From assembly GCA_030651035.1 (NCBI GenBank), contig JAUSCK010000246.1:1-39332 (forward strand): a stretch of DNA of 39,332 bases. The letters run 5' to 3'. Shown piece by piece: positions 1 through 6,903 of the stretch. Each line of letters starts with the position of its first letter. Within the stretch, counting starts at the first letter, position 1. Under the pieces are notes generated by a model. The model was not told the origin of the DNA. It worked only from the letters and a program-made list of their open reading frames with translations, and did no database searches. Source of the DNA: Elusimicrobiota bacterium (GTDB taxonomy: Bacteria > Elusimicrobiota > Elusimicrobia > Elusimicrobiales > UBA9959). A program made the position numbers and the translations under genes.

Positions 1-1
1 A

Positions 2-340
2 AGCAAGATCGACGTCGCCGGAGACAGGGTCACGGTCATTCGCGACATCGAAGGCGGTTCCCTTGAGATAGAAACCGCGCTTCCTGCCGCGATCTCTTGC
101 CAGAAGGGGCTCAACGAACCCCGCTATCCCACTCTTATCGCCATCAAGCGGGCCAAGAACAAGGAAATAAAAAAGATGACGCTGGCGGAGCTCGGCCTCG
201 CCGCGGCCCCGGCCAAAAGCCGCGTCACCGCGCTGCGCCTTCCCCAGGCAAGGGCCGCAGGGGTCAAGATCGCCGGCTCTCCGGAAGAAGTCACCGGCAA
301 ATGCCTGGCCTGGCTCTCAGAGACCGCGAAAGTTATTTAG
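2..340 (+). CDS. etfB: Electron transfer flavoprotein beta subunit, C-terminal part
   Basis: The open frame enters from the left edge and stops with TAG at 338-340, so only about 112 C-terminal residues are present. The translation carries the ETF-beta C-terminal pattern: a core ending in ETALPAAISCQKGLNEPRYP, followed by a lysine-rich stretch around IKRAKNKEIKKM, which is the AMP/ETF signature region of the EtfB/FixA family. EtfB forms the heterodimer with EtfA, accepts electrons from acyl-CoA dehydrogenases and hands them to a membrane quinone reductase. The stop lies 17 bp before etfA, the usual operon order. Family assignment is firm; whether this is a plain or a bifurcating ETF cannot be decided from this fragment. 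Confidence 0.9.
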   Translation, partial: SKIDVAGDRVTVIRDIEGGSLEIETALPAAISCQKGLNEPRYPTLIAIKRAKNKEIKKMTLAELGLAAAPAKSRVTALRLPQARAAGVKIAGSPEEVTGKCLAWLSETAKVI

Positions 341-357
341 CTTTTAAGGAGCGAACT

Positions 358-1323
358 ATGGCTGGTGTCCTCGTCTGGGTTGAAACTTCGGAAGGTAAAA
401 TCAGAAAGGTCACGCGGGAAGCCGCAGGCGCAGGCGCAAAACTCGCCGCGGCGCTCAACGTCCCGCTGGGCGCGGTGCTTTTTAACGGCCGGGGCCTGGT
501 TCCCGAGTTGGGAAACCTCGGCTTTTCAAAAATATACACGGCTGACGGCCCGGGTTTTGAAAACTACTCCGGCGAAGCGTACGCGGAAGCGTTCGCGGCG
601 GCGGGGGAGCAGTTCAACGCCGACGTGTTCCTTACGGGAGCGACGGCTCTGGGCAGGGACCTTTCGGCGTGTCTTGCCGCCAGGCTGGACGCGGCGCTGG
701 CCATCGACGTGACGGAGATAATTTACGACGCCAAGCCGCTGAAGGTCATCCGCCCCGTCTACTCCGGCAAACTTCTGGCCGAAGTCGAGCTGACAGGAGA
801 AAAGAAAGTTATTTCGCTGCGCCCCAATGTCTTCCCCGTCTCGGAAAAACCCGCCGCTTCGCCGGAGGTCGTGCCGCTTCCGCTGGAAAATATAGCCATA
901 CGCTCCACTGTCCGCAAGGCGATCAAGGCCGCTGAAGGCGTGATGGACGTAACGGAGGCCACGATAGTGATTTCCGGAGGCCGCGGCACAGGCGGGGCTG
1001 CGGGGTTCAAGGTGGTAGAGGATTTGGCCAAAGCTTTGGGCGGCGCCGTGGGCGCTTCCAGGGTGGCCGTGGACGAGGGCTGGATAGAGTACTCCCACCA
1101 GGTAGGCCAGACGGGAAAGGTCGTCGCGCCCGTGCTTTATATCGCGTGCGGGATCTCCGGCTCTACCCAGCATTTCGCCGGGATGGGCACCTCTAAATTC
1201 ATCATCGCCGTGAACACCGATCCCGACGCCCCCATCATGGGGAAAGCCGATTTCGCTATAACAGGGGACCTCTTCAAGGTACTTCCCGTCCTGAAAGAGG
1301 AGCTCTCAAAAGTCGTTAAATAA
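358..1323 (+). CDS. etfA: Electron transfer flavoprotein alpha subunit
   Basis: This 321-residue protein has the normal EtfA length. I chose the ATG at 358 because AAGGAG lies a few bases upstream and the protein then begins MAGVLVWVE, as EtfA does; an in-frame extension upstream would overlap etfB and is unsupported. The C-terminal FAD-binding domain is clear: SGGRGTGG, then ASRVAVDEGW, the SHQVGQTG loop, CGISGSTQH, and NTDPDAPI near the end. With EtfB it shuttles electrons from acyl-CoA dehydrogenases, such as the one at 16618-17757, to the membrane oxidoreductase at 4795-6738. It is followed after 16 bp by the hydratase gene, so it is part of one operon. No unusual insertions are seen. Confidence 0.95.
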   Translation: MAGVLVWVETSEGKIRKVTREAAGAGAKLAAALNVPLGAVLFNGRGLVPELGNLGFSKIYTADGPGFENYSGEAYAEAFAAAGEQFNADVFLTGATALGRDLSACLAARLDAALAIDVTEIIYDAKPLKVIRPVYSGKLLAEVELTGEKKVISLRPNVFPVSEKPAASPEVVPLPLENIAIRSTVRKAIKAAEGVMDVTEATIVISGGRGTGGAAGFKVVEDLAKALGGAVGASRVAVDEGWIEYSHQVGQTGKVVAPVLYIACGISGSTQHFAGMGTSKFIIAVNTDPDAPIMGKADFAITGDLFKVLPVLKEELSKVVK

Positions 1324-1339
1324 GATCCTGGAGGCCCGG

Positions 1340-2128
1340 ATGGATTACGAAATCTTAAAGACCGCGGAAGCCGACGGTATACTTACCGTCACCCTCAGCA
1401 GGCCGAAAGCCCTCAACGCCCTCAATTCCCTCTTTTTCAGGGAAATGGACAACCTCATCGCCTCCGTCGCCCGCAGGCCGGAGCTGAAGGCCCTGGTCAT
1501 TACGGGCGAAGGAAAAGCTTTCGTGGCCGGAGCCGATATCGCCGAGATGGTCGGGATGAGCCCAACCGAAGCCGAAGCGTTCTCACGGGCCGGGCAGGCC
1601 ACCTTCAACAGTTTTGAGAATCTTGAGCTCCCTGTCATCGCCGCCGTTAACGGCTTCGCCCTGGGCGGCGGCTGCGAGCTGGCGATGGCCTGCGATATCA
1701 GGATAGCCAGCTCCGCCGCGAAGTTCGGCCAGCCCGAAGTCAACCTTGGCCTTGTGCCCGGCTATGCGGCCACGCAGAGGCTCCCCCGCCAGGCGGGCCT
1801 GGGCAACGCGCTCTATATGCTGCTCACCGGCGACCTTATCTCCGCCGAAGAAGCGCTGCGCATGGGGCTGGTGCAGAAAGTAGTGGAACCCGACCAGCTC
1901 ATGCCCGAAGTTCTGAAGCTGGCGCAGAAAATTGCCTCGAAGGGGCCGAAAGCCGTACGCAAAGTAAAAAAACTGGCGAGGGCCGGCTTACTCGCCGGTT
2001 TTGAAAAAGGCTGCGGCATGGAAGCTGCGGAGTTCGGCACCCTCTTCGGCAATGAGGGAACGGAAGGCATGAAAGCTTTCCTTGAAAAGCGCAAACCAAA
2101 CTGGATACCTACGGAGAAAGCGATATGA
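1340..2128 (+). CDS. Enoyl-CoA hydratase (crotonase family)
   Basis: This 262-residue crotonase-fold protein should hydrate trans-2-enoyl-CoA to 3-hydroxyacyl-CoA in beta-oxidation or its reverse. The oxyanion-hole motif GKAFVAGADI (about 58-67) is present. Both catalytic glutamates are also present: Glu113 in GGGCELAMACD and Glu133 in FGQPEVNLGL. This is the two-Glu pattern of true enoyl-CoA hydratases such as crotonase. A GGAGG-like ribosome site (TGGAGG) precedes the ATG. The stop overlaps the start of the dehydrogenase gene by 4 bp, so the two are translationally coupled. Chain-length preference cannot be read from the sequence; short-chain (crotonyl-CoA) use is likely from the close match to crotonase motifs. 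Confidence 0.92.
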   Translation: MDYEILKTAEADGILTVTLSRPKALNALNSLFFREMDNLIASVARRPELKALVITGEGKAFVAGADIAEMVGMSPTEAEAFSRAGQATFNSFENLELPVIAAVNGFALGGGCELAMACDIRIASSAAKFGQPEVNLGLVPGYAATQRLPRQAGLGNALYMLLTGDLISAEEALRMGLVQKVVEPDQLMPEVLKLAQKIASKGPKAVRKVKKLARAGLLAGFEKGCGMEAAEFGTLFGNEGTEGMKAFLEKRKPNWIPTEKAI

Positions 2129-3495
2129 ACTACGCTGAAAGACTTGAAAACGTGACAGTGCTGGGCGCCTCCGGGAAAATGGGCAGCGGCATTTTGCTGC
2201 TGACCGCCCTGGAAATGGCCGACCTCAGCCTGAAGCCGGAGAACAAAGACAGGCAGTTCGTGCTGAACGCCGTCGACGTCTCCGACAAGGCCCTTGACGG
2301 GCTCATGAAGTATTTAAAGGTCCAGGTCCAGAAAGCGGCCGAGAAGAAAGTGGTGCAGCTGCGCAAGGTCTATGAGAACAACGCGGACCTGGTAGATAAT
2401 AAGGACATCGTGGACCGCTATGTGTCCGACGTCTGCGCCCTGGTCCGCCCCACGATAGTGCTGGAATCCGCCTACTCTTCCGGGCTGGTCTTCGAGGCGG
2501 TGATAGAAAATCCGGCGCTGAAGATAAAGCTGCTTTCCCAGATAAACAAGAACAGCACCCTAAATAAGAATGGCGCGGATGCGCCCTGGTTCTTCACCAA
2601 CACCTCCTCCATCCCGGTCCACGAGCTGGACGAGAAAGCGGGCCTGGGCGGCCGCCTGCTGGGCGTACATTTTTACAACCCCCCCGCGATCCAGAAGCTG
2701 GTGGAGCTTATCCGGGCCGCCTCCACGAAGGACGAGCTGGTGGAGTTCGCCCTGGCCTACGCGAAGAACCTGAAGAAGATCGTGGTGCCTTCCAACGACT
2801 TCGCCGGGTTTATCGGCAACGGCCATTTCATGCGCGACGCGCTGCACGGGATCTCCGAGGCAGAGCACCTTTCCAAAGAAATGCCGTTCGTAGAAGCCGT
2901 TTACACCGTGAACAGGGCCACCCAGGATTTCCTGCTCCGCCCGATGGGCATCTTCCAGCTGATAGACTACGTGGGCCTCGATGTCTGCCAGTACATAATG
3001 AGCGTCATGAGCGAGCGGTTTCCCGGAGAGGATATCCACAGCCCGCTGCTCGACAAGCTGATAGCCGCCGGCGTTAAGGGCGGCCAGTTCTCGGACGGCT
3101 CGCAGAAGGACGGCTTCTTCAAGTACGAAAAGAACCGCCCAGCCGCGCTCTATGACCCGGAAACGAAGCAGTACGCGCCGGTCTCGTCGTTCCAGGCCGC
3201 CTGCGACGCCAGGATGGGCCCGCTCCCGCAGCCGCCGCTCAGCTGGAAGACGGCGATAAAACATCCGAAAAAGGAGGCCGCGCTGGAGGAATTCTTCGGC
3301 AAGCTGGCGGGGATGGAAACCCCCGGAGCCGTCCTGGCCAAGCGCTGCGGCGAACGCTCCCGCGAGATAGGGCTGAAGCTCGTTTCGGACAAGGTCGCGC
3401 AGAGCGAGGCGGACGTCAACACGGTGCTTCTTTCCGGCTTTTATCACGCCTACGGGCCCATCAACAACTATTTTAAAAGGGAGCTGGTAAAATGA
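2125..3495 (+). CDS. 3-hydroxyacyl-CoA dehydrogenase family protein
   Basis: This 456-residue NAD-dependent dehydrogenase should oxidise 3-hydroxyacyl-CoA to 3-ketoacyl-CoA. The N-terminal Rossmann loop reads GASGKMGSG (14-22), an altered form of the usual GxGxMGxG. The catalytic dyad can be traced: His182 in GVHFYNPP and Glu194 in KLVELI lie exactly 12 residues apart, as in known HADH enzymes. The protein is longer than the ~280-residue single-function enzymes. It lacks a fused hydratase domain, and the extra length is spread through the N-terminal domain and the C-terminal half. It overlaps the hydratase by 4 bp and the thiolase by 4 bp. The family is certain; the exact substrate is not. 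Confidence 0.85.
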   Translation: MNYAERLENVTVLGASGKMGSGILLLTALEMADLSLKPENKDRQFVLNAVDVSDKALDGLMKYLKVQVQKAAEKKVVQLRKVYENNADLVDNKDIVDRYVSDVCALVRPTIVLESAYSSGLVFEAVIENPALKIKLLSQINKNSTLNKNGADAPWFFTNTSSIPVHELDEKAGLGGRLLGVHFYNPPAIQKLVELIRAASTKDELVEFALAYAKNLKKIVVPSNDFAGFIGNGHFMRDALHGISEAEHLSKEMPFVEAVYTVNRATQDFLLRPMGIFQLIDYVGLDVCQYIMSVMSERFPGEDIHSPLLDKLIAAGVKGGQFSDGSQKDGFFKYEKNRPAALYDPETKQYAPVSSFQAACDARMGPLPQPPLSWKTAIKHPKKEAALEEFFGKLAGMETPGAVLAKRCGERSREIGLKLVSDKVAQSEADVNTVLLSGFYHAYGPINNYFKRELVK

Positions 3496-4736
3496 AAAAG
3501 CTCAGAAAACGCGTATTCATGGCGGCCGGTTACAACACCATCTCTTTGGGCAGCGGGCGCAAAGAATTCAACCCCAAAAAGCCGCGGCCCGGTCTCGAGG
3601 ACTATATAAAGGAAGCCGGGCAGGGAACGCTTAAGCTGGTGGGCGGCGCCGGCAACGTCGACGAGGGCGTTATCGGGAATTTCATGGCCTCGAAGTTCAA
3701 CAACCAGGGCAACCTGGCGGCTTTGATCCCCTTCATCGACGAAGGCCTGAAATGGAAGCCCAGCTGCCGCGTGGAAGGGGCCTGCTGCTCCGGCGGGCTC
3801 GCTTTGGTAACCGCGATAAAATCAGTGCTGGCGGAAACCGCCGACACGGTCCTGACCATGGGCGTGGAAGTGCAGAACACCGTCAAGGCGGTGTACGGCG
3901 CGGACATCCTGGCCGGGGCCGGCTGGTATAAAGAGCGCAAGACCGGGCACGCTTATTTCTTCCCCGGCAAGTTCAGCGACAGGGCCGGAGAATATTTCAG
4001 AAAATACGGCCTGGAGCGCACCCGCAAAGCTATGGCGCGCTGGTACAGGAACGCCGTGGAGAACGCCCGGCTGGTTCCTACCGCGCAGGAATTTCACAAT
4101 ACCCAGGAAGACCTGGAGGCGACGGCAATGTGCAAACCCAACCCCAGGTCCTTCGTGGAGAATCTTACCGTCTATGACTGTTCAAAAGTCTCGGACGGCG
4201 CGGCGGCGATAGCCGTCATGTCGGAAGAGGGACTGAAAAAGGCCGGCATCGCCGAAAAAGACGCGGTAGAGGTAATGGGCTTCGGCCAGGTGGAAGCGGA
4301 CCTTACAGCCGCCCCCGCCGACCTGGCCCGGCTTGACACCACTGCGGAAGCCGTGAAGAGGGCGCTGGAATCGGCCGGGATAACCGCCGCCGACCTAGGG
4401 ACCGTGGAATGCCATGACTGTTTCACCATCACCGGCGTCCTCTCGGTGGAAGCGATAGGCCTGGCCGCACAGGGCGAGGGCGCCGATTTCGTGAGCGCCG
4501 GGCACACTGCCCGGGACGGCAAAATACCCTTTAACACCACCGGCGGGCTTGTGGGCTGGGGCCATCCGACGGGCGCCAGCGGGGTGCGCCAGGCGATAAC
4601 GATCTGGGAGCAGCTTACCGGCAAAGCCGGGAAATGGCAGGTGGAGATCCCGGAGAACAGGCCCTATGCGCTGTCAATAAGCATGGGCGGCAACGACAGG
4701 ACCGTAGTGGCGATAGTCTATCGCCGCGCCGCATAA
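3492..4736 (+). CDS. Thiolase (acetyl-CoA acetyltransferase, SCP-x type)
   Basis: This 414-residue thiolase should cleave 3-ketoacyl-CoA to acetyl-CoA and a shortened acyl-CoA, the last step after the two preceding genes. The nucleophile region reads VEGACCSGG, making Cys98 the aligned active-site cysteine; a second Cys99 directly follows, which is unusual. The HDCFT motif is typical of the SCP-x/nonspecific lipid-transfer thiolase subgroup rather than of PhaA/FadA. It is followed by GWGHPTGASG with the catalytic His and by a C-terminal SMGGND loop. ATGA overlap with the dehydrogenase shows translational coupling. A reverse, biosynthetic role cannot be excluded. Confidence 0.88.
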   Translation: MKKLRKRVFMAAGYNTISLGSGRKEFNPKKPRPGLEDYIKEAGQGTLKLVGGAGNVDEGVIGNFMASKFNNQGNLAALIPFIDEGLKWKPSCRVEGACCSGGLALVTAIKSVLAETADTVLTMGVEVQNTVKAVYGADILAGAGWYKERKTGHAYFFPGKFSDRAGEYFRKYGLERTRKAMARWYRNAVENARLVPTAQEFHNTQEDLEATAMCKPNPRSFVENLTVYDCSKVSDGAAAIAVMSEEGLKKAGIAEKDAVEVMGFGQVEADLTAAPADLARLDTTAEAVKRALESAGITAADLGTVECHDCFTITGVLSVEAIGLAAQGEGADFVSAGHTARDGKIPFNTTGGLVGWGHPTGASGVRQAITIWEQLTGKAGKWQVEIPENRPYALSISMGGNDRTVVAIVYRRAA

Positions 4737-4744
4737 GCGAAGCA

Positions 4745-4785
4745 GGATTAAGGATTAAGGATTAGGGATTAAGCTTAATCCTTAC
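4745..4785. repeat. GGATTAA tandem repeat with palindrome
   Basis: Between the thiolase and the oxidoreductase, the heptamer GGATTAA (with one GGATTAG) is repeated four times. It runs into a perfect 16-bp palindrome, GGATTAAGCTTAATCC, at 4766-4781. This could form a small hairpin between the two genes. No T-run follows, so it is not a clear terminator. Confidence 0.7.
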
Positions 4786-4794
4786 TACTTGTTT

Positions 4795-6738
4795 ATGAAC
4801 TGGCATTTAGCTGACGGGTTGATCATCGGGGCCGCTATACCGGCGGCCCTGTTTTTGTTCGCCAGGGCGGTACACCTGAAGTACCGCCTCCTGCAGGCCT
4901 GCGCCCCGGTGCCGGACCCCATAGGCGAGCATGGCACGCGCCTGAAGGAAGCGCTGACGATATTCCTGGAGCAGAAAAAGCTTTTCCAGGATTTCAACCC
5001 CGGCGTGATGCACGCTTTTATTTTCTGGGGCTTCCTCGTCCTTTCCCTCCGCACCGTTACGATGTTCGGCATGGCTTTCTACGGCTTCGATTTCCACCTG
5101 CCTTTCCTGGGACCGGAAACTTTCGCCGGGCACGGCTTTTCCCTGCTCAAGGACGCCGCCGTGGCGCTGGTCACCGTAATGGTGCTTTACGCCATGACGC
5201 GGAGATATATCCTTAAAGTTCCCCGCCTGCTTAACACACCTTCCGCCCTGTTCGTGCTGCTGATGATACTCGGCCTTATGCTGACCGACGTGCTCTTTGA
5301 CGCCGGGCTGCGCGGGTCGGCGCCGGCTTCCGCCGGCCACGCGGCCTTCCTGCTGCACTGCCTCGGCATCCTGGTCTTCCTGGTCTATCTGCCGGCGGGC
5401 AAGCACATGCATATCCTCACTTCGCTTTTCAACGTCTATCTCCGGCCCCTGCACCGCAGCGGGCGGCTGACGAAGCTGCCGCTGGAAGACGAGTCGGTGG
5501 AGGTCTACGGCACCCCCAATATAGAGCACCTGACCTGGAAGGAGGCGCTGGACCTTTACACCTGCACCGAGTGCGGCAGGTGCACTGACATGTGCCCCGC
5601 CGCCCAGACCGATAAAAAACTTTCGCCGCGCGACGTGATAAACAAGCAGAAGCACTTTCTCGTGGACGAAGAGGCCGCCAGGCTGCTTGCGGGGGACAAG
5701 ACGAAGGAGCCGGAGAAGGAGCTGGTGCCGGAAATCGTCTCCGAGGCCGAGATCTGGGACTGCACCAGCTGCCAGGCCTGCGAGCAGGCCTGCCCGCTGA
5801 ACATCTCGCACGTGCAGCGCCTGAACTCCATGCGCCGCAGCGAAGTGCTGATGAAGGGGAAGTTCCCCGCCGAGCTCAAGCGCGTGTTTAAAGGCATGCA
5901 GACCAACGGCAACCCCTGGGGCATGGGGGCAGAGAAGCGGATGGAATGGGCGAAGGGGCTGGATATTCCCACCATGGAGAAGAATCCCGGCGCCGAATAC
6001 CTGCTGTACCTGGGCTGCAACTCCGCCTTCGACGACCGCGCGCAGAAGGTGAGCCGCAGCCTCGCCGCATTCCTCAAAGACCAGGGCATCTCCTTCGCGG
6101 TGCTGGGCGAGAGCGAAACCTGCTGCGGCGAGACCGCCCGCAGGCTGGGCGAGGAAGCCGTGGGCCAGGCGCTTATAGAAGCTAATGTGGAACTTTTTAA
6201 AGAGCTGAAAGTTAAAAAAATAATTACGCCGTGCCCGCACTGCTACAATACGTTCAAGAACGAATATCCCGATTTCGGCGGGAACTACGAAGTGAAGCAC
6301 CATTCCCAGCTTATCGCGGAACTCATGGAGAGCGGCAAGCTGAAGCTTGAAGGAAATTCCCAGGGCCGCGCGGTCATCCACGACTCCTGCTATTTAGGGC
6401 GGGTCAACTCGGTGTACGGCCCCAGCCGCGACATTCTTAAGGGCGTGCCGGGGCTTGAAGTCGCCGAGCACAAGAACTCCGCGGAGCGCGGGCTTTGCTG
6501 CGGCGCGGGCGGCGGCAGGTTCTGGCTTGAGGAAGCGGAGCCGAGGATCAACCACCGGCGGGTGAAGCAATTGCTGGAAACAAAGCCTACCATGATAGCC
6601 GTTTCCTGCCCGTACTGCCTGAAAATGCTGTCCGACGGGGTAAAAGACCTGGGCGGGGAAGGGGTAGAGGTCTGCGACCTGGTGGAGATAGTAAGCAAGG
6701 CGCGCGCCGGGTCGGCCGGACCGGATAAGGGACGCTGA
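4795..6738 (+). CDS. Membrane Fe-S oxidoreductase, probable ETF:menaquinone oxidoreductase (Emo/EtfD-like)
   Basis: This protein of about 647 residues should pass electrons from reduced ETF to membrane menaquinone. The N-terminal ~210 residues contain about five hydrophobic segments of the NarI-like cytochrome b type. Two ferredoxin-type 4Fe-4S motifs follow: CTECGRCTDMCP (about 256-267) and CTSCQACEQACP (about 323-334). Two cysteine-rich CCG domains of the HdrD/GlpC kind come next, with ETCCGE, CPHCYNT, GLCCGAGGG and CPYCLKM. This layout matches the DUF224 proteins linked to etfAB in syntrophs and mycobacterial EtfD. The ATG at 4795 is chosen; an in-frame TTG at 4789 is an alternative, and neither has a good ribosome site. 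The last few residues differ from the duplicated copy at 9912-9968, suggesting that an insertion rewrote the C-terminus. Confidence 0.85.
   Translation: MNWHLADGLIIGAAIPAALFLFARAVHLKYRLLQACAPVPDPIGEHGTRLKEALTIFLEQKKLFQDFNPGVMHAFIFWGFLVLSLRTVTMFGMAFYGFDFHLPFLGPETFAGHGFSLLKDAAVALVTVMVLYAMTRRYILKVPRLLNTPSALFVLLMILGLMLTDVLFDAGLRGSAPASAGHAAFLLHCLGILVFLVYLPAGKHMHILTSLFNVYLRPLHRSGRLTKLPLEDESVEVYGTPNIEHLTWKEALDLYTCTECGRCTDMCPAAQTDKKLSPRDVINKQKHFLVDEEAARLLAGDKTKEPEKELVPEIVSEAEIWDCTSCQACEQACPLNISHVQRLNSMRRSEVLMKGKFPAELKRVFKGMQTNGNPWGMGAEKRMEWAKGLDIPTMEKNPGAEYLLYLGCNSAFDDRAQKVSRSLAAFLKDQGISFAVLGESETCCGETARRLGEEAVGQALIEANVELFKELKVKKIITPCPHCYNTFKNEYPDFGGNYEVKHHSQLIAELMESGKLKLEGNSQGRAVIHDSCYLGRVNSVYGPSRDILKGVPGLEVAEHKNSAERGLCCGAGGGRFWLEEAEPRINHRRVKQLLETKPTMIAVSCPYCLKMLSDGVKDLGGEGVEVCDLVEIVSKARAGSAGPDKGR
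6670..6716 (+). repeat. 47-bp direct repeat, left copy
   Basis: These 47 bases, inside the 3' end of the oxidoreductase gene, recur exactly at 9912-9958. The two copies bracket the histidine kinase insertion. They encode the same residues, VCDLVEIVSKARAGSA, in the same frame at both places. Confidence 0.95.
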
Positions 6739-6809
6739 TGACCACATGACTAATTGTTAACAATTAAGTCGGGCTTCGGATGAATGGGCATGTAGTCATC
6801 AGCGTCCCC
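6729..6809. repeat. REP-like inverted-repeat element (GGGACG ends)
   Basis: The arm GGGACGCTGATGAC at 6729-6742 pairs with GTCATCAGCGTCCCC at 6795-6809, and pairing extends to about 20 bp with few mismatches. The core contains AATTGTTAACAATTAA. The same architecture, ends and core recur at 20405-20487, so this is a dispersed family and not just a terminator. The left arm overlaps the stop codon of the oxidoreductase gene. Confidence 0.75.
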
Positions 6810-6903
6810 AATGCCCTAAATACGGACGAATGACACCTATCGAGTTCCTGCGGCGCTGGATGCTGCTTACGACAATATTTTCGCGCAACGGCTGTGACGG
6901 CTT

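Noticed and set aside
97-357. N-terminal extension of etfA from an upstream ATG
   Set aside because: It overlaps the real EtfB C-terminus in another frame, and a good ribosome site lies just before the ATG at 358, where the EtfA family starts.
4807-6381. Long minus-strand open frame opposite the Fe-S oxidoreductase
   Set aside because: Antisense shadow caused by high GC; no motif, no ribosome site, and the sense strand encodes a full known protein.
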